Of a stretch of DNA of 64,000 bases, positions 62,549 through 64,000 are shown piece after piece (the stretch's first letter is position 1; each line of letters begins with the position of its first letter). Below the pieces are notes generated by a model. The model saw nothing but the letters and a program-made list of their open reading frames with translations, ran no database searches and was not told where the DNA came from. The position numbers and the translations under genes were made by a program. The DNA comes from Roseibium sediminis (lineage in GTDB: Bacteria > Pseudomonadota > Alphaproteobacteria > Rhizobiales > Stappiaceae), in assembly GCF_008711325.1 (NCBI RefSeq), contig NZ_VXDB01000006.1:124001-188000 (forward strand), in the 5' to 3' direction.

Positions 62549-63421
62549 TCAGGCGCGCGAGCGGCCTTCTTCCACTGCATCCAGAATGAACCTCGGCAGC
62601 GCAAAGGCAGCCGCGTGGACATCCGACGTATAATAGCGGGTCTGGAAGTCCGCCTTTTCGAAGCGTTCTTTCAACACGTCGACAGGCACTTTGCGCAAGT
62701 CGGCATTGTCTGATGCCCAGCCAAGGGCCATGTGTCCGCCGAAATAGGTCGGGATGGCCGCGACATAAGCCGCGCTGTCCTTGTAGATGCGGGAGAACCG
62801 CTCCAGGCTTGTCACCAGTTCCCCGCGTTGCAGGAACGGCACGCCATTTTGCGTTACCAGAACCCCTCCCGGTGTCAGGCAGCGGTGAACATTGCGGTAG
62901 AACTCCTCGGAGAACAGCACAGCCCCCGGCCCGTGCGGGTCGGTGCTGTCGACGATGACGACATCGAACCGGCGGTCGGTTTCCGCCATGAACTTCATGC
63001 CGTCTGCAATGATCAGCTCAAACCGATTGTCCTCCAGAACCCCGGCGTTGAAATCGGCAAAGTGTTCCTTGGAAAATTCGACGACCGAGCCGTCAATTTC
63101 GACCTGAGCCAGCGTTTCAACTGTCTTGTGTTTCAGGACTTCTTCGGCAAGACCGCAGTCTCCGCCGCCGACAATTAGCACGTTGCGAGCCGCTCCATGA
63201 GCGAACAGCGGTACATGCGACATCATCTCGTGGTAGATGAATTCGTCGGCAGTCGTCACTTGCGTCACGCCGTCCAGCATCAGGACCTTTCCGAAAACCG
63301 GATTAGTAAAGAGCACCAGATCCTGGTGCTCCGTCTTTTCCTGATAGAGAATCTGGTCGCAGCGATAGCTGACCTGAACTCCGGGATAGAGAACTTCGTT
63401 GAAGGTTAGCCCATCATTCAT
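62549..63421 (-). CDS. speE: Polyamine aminopropyltransferase (spermidine synthase)
   Basis: SpeE transfers an aminopropyl group from decarboxylated SAM to putrescine. The 290-residue protein has the tyrosine-rich N-terminal part (VSYRCDQILYQE), the dcSAM loop VLIVGGGDCGLAEEV, a VEIDGSVVEF adenosine-binding Glu, and the catalytic Asp in VIVDSTDPHGPG. A GG-C-G variation of the GGGDG loop is typical in this class. ATG at 63421 overlaps the speD stop by four bases (ATGA), so decarboxylase and synthase are cotranslated. Confidence 0.95.
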   Translation of the reverse strand: MNDGLTFNEVLYPGVQVSYRCDQILYQEKTEHQDLVLFTNPVFGKVLMLDGVTQVTTADEFIYHEMMSHVPLFAHGAARNVLIVGGGDCGLAEEVLKHKTVETLAQVEIDGSVVEFSKEHFADFNAGVLEDNRFELIIADGMKFMAETDRRFDVVIVDSTDPHGPGAVLFSEEFYRNVHRCLTPGGVLVTQNGVPFLQRGELVTSLERFSRIYKDSAAYVAAIPTYFGGHMALGWASDNADLRKVPVDVLKERFEKADFQTRYYTSDVHAAAFALPRFILDAVEEGRSRA

Positions 63422-63936
63422 TCGACTTCTCGACCACGCAGCAGTTCGGAGACTTCGGATCGGCCCGGCTTGAACGCTTCGTTCAGAACGTCGACGCATT
63501 TTTCAGGCTTGGCATCGCCGCACATGAAGACATCGAATGCAGCATAGCCAACTTCCGGCCACGTATGGACCGAGATATGGCTTTCTGCCAGAACGGCAAC
63601 ACCACTGACGCCGGTCGGTTCGAACGGGTGCAGATGGATGTGCAAAAGCGTGGCGCCTGCCTCGTCGATGCAGCGCCGCAGGGTCTGTTCCATGAACAAG
63701 AGATCATCCAGACGCTCGGCGTCATAAAGATCAATGATCAGGTGCGCACCAGCGCAGCGAACCCCTTCACGTTCAATGAAGTGGTCCAGTCGGTCGTCAG
63801 CATGAGGTGCCTTCGACGCGGCGGATGTATGGTCTTCCTTCTGGGTGGTGCTTCTTGGCTCGGCAACACGAATGGTGTCTTCTTCAACACGAGCCTCCAA
63901 GTCCATCCCCAGTTGGAAGAGGGCGGTTTTTGGCAT
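63418..63936 (-). CDS. speD: S-adenosylmethionine decarboxylase proenzyme
   Basis: SpeD makes decarboxylated SAM for SpeE. The 172-residue proenzyme has the self-cleavage site at E118-S119 in LAESHISVHTWPE; S119 becomes the pyruvoyl cofactor. A conserved His in HIHLHPFEPTG and the CGDAKPEK segment (catalytic Cys) follow the class 1B pattern. An N-terminal extension of about 45 residues precedes the core. ATG at 63936 follows GGGGAG at six bases. The promoter must lie in the last 64 bases or beyond the window. Confidence 0.95.
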   Translation of the reverse strand: MPKTALFQLGMDLEARVEEDTIRVAEPRSTTQKEDHTSAASKAPHADDRLDHFIEREGVRCAGAHLIIDLYDAERLDDLLFMEQTLRRCIDEAGATLLHIHLHPFEPTGVSGVAVLAESHISVHTWPEVGYAAFDVFMCGDAKPEKCVDVLNEAFKPGRSEVSELLRGREVE

Positions 63937-64000
63937 TACGCTCTCCCCAACCAGCAGATGAAACCCGGACAAATTCCGGAGCGCCTGCTATACCTACAAA

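Overview
The window reads as a contiguous chromosomal segment of an alphaproteobacterium, most likely order Hyphomicrobiales (Rhizobiales) and plausibly a marine Stappiaceae member such as Roseibium/Labrenzia. That placement is inferred. It rests on gene content (an LsrB/VtlR-type LysR regulator beside trxB, an ELM1-family protein, DUF1402, DUF1176, a CarB of about 1120 residues, RpoD with an acidic insert), on motifs typical of the class (four perfect TTAA-N7-TTAA CtrA-type sites and one GTTC-N7-GTTC LexA-type site), and on GC-rich coding sequence. No rRNA, tRNA, transposase, integrase or CRISPR array was found.

Layout. 1-10 kb: end of an RND transporter, a GST, a GNAT-rlmJ pair, a cold-shock protein with a long Gly/Arg-rich tail, DUF1176, an MBL-fold hydrolase, DUF1402, a small DUF6665-like protein, an MFS/chalcone-isomerase-like pair and clpS. 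10-15 kb: a long coiled-coil protein, then a nested mosaic repeat array (12232-13956) and an AT-rich unknown gene caught between repeat copies. 15-20 kb: an extended uvrB, then an AT-rich island with a C5 methyltransferase and a NaeI-type endonuclease; a LexA-type box lies between uvrB and the island. 20-30 kb is signalling: a degenerate GGDEF protein, a membrane MCP, a kinase-fold protein, an acyltransferase-like membrane protein, small membrane proteins, a PAS-like protein and a cytoplasmic double-PAS MCP.

30-48 kb is mostly core metabolism and redox: an aspartate aminotransferase, DUF302, an EF-G paralogue with altered G motifs, msrP without an adjacent msrQ, an NTF2-like protein, lsrB-trxB-ELM1, an Lrp regulator, greA, carB, small regulators and carA. 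48-53 kb: yqeY, dnaG and rpoD in the usual macromolecular-synthesis order. 53-57 kb: a TonB-like DUF930 protein and ubiTUV, the oxygen-independent ubiquinone module, headed by a perfect FNR/FixK-type palindrome. 57-64 kb: a 14-TM MFS transporter, an outer-membrane barrel, two NTF2-like paralogues, a sarcosine-oxidase-like flavoprotein, a cytochrome b561 and the overlapping speD-speE spermidine operon.

The most distinctive items are the period-two repeat array with its captured gene, a repeat embedded twice in frame in uvrB, the NaeI-type island beside an SOS-like box, the CtrA-type sites before an MCP, rpoD and the coiled-coil gene, and the FNR-headed ubiTUV operon whose UbiU lacks one canonical iron-sulfur cysteine. 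Start codons were chosen by ribosome-binding-site spacing and family alignment from memory; no database search was run.
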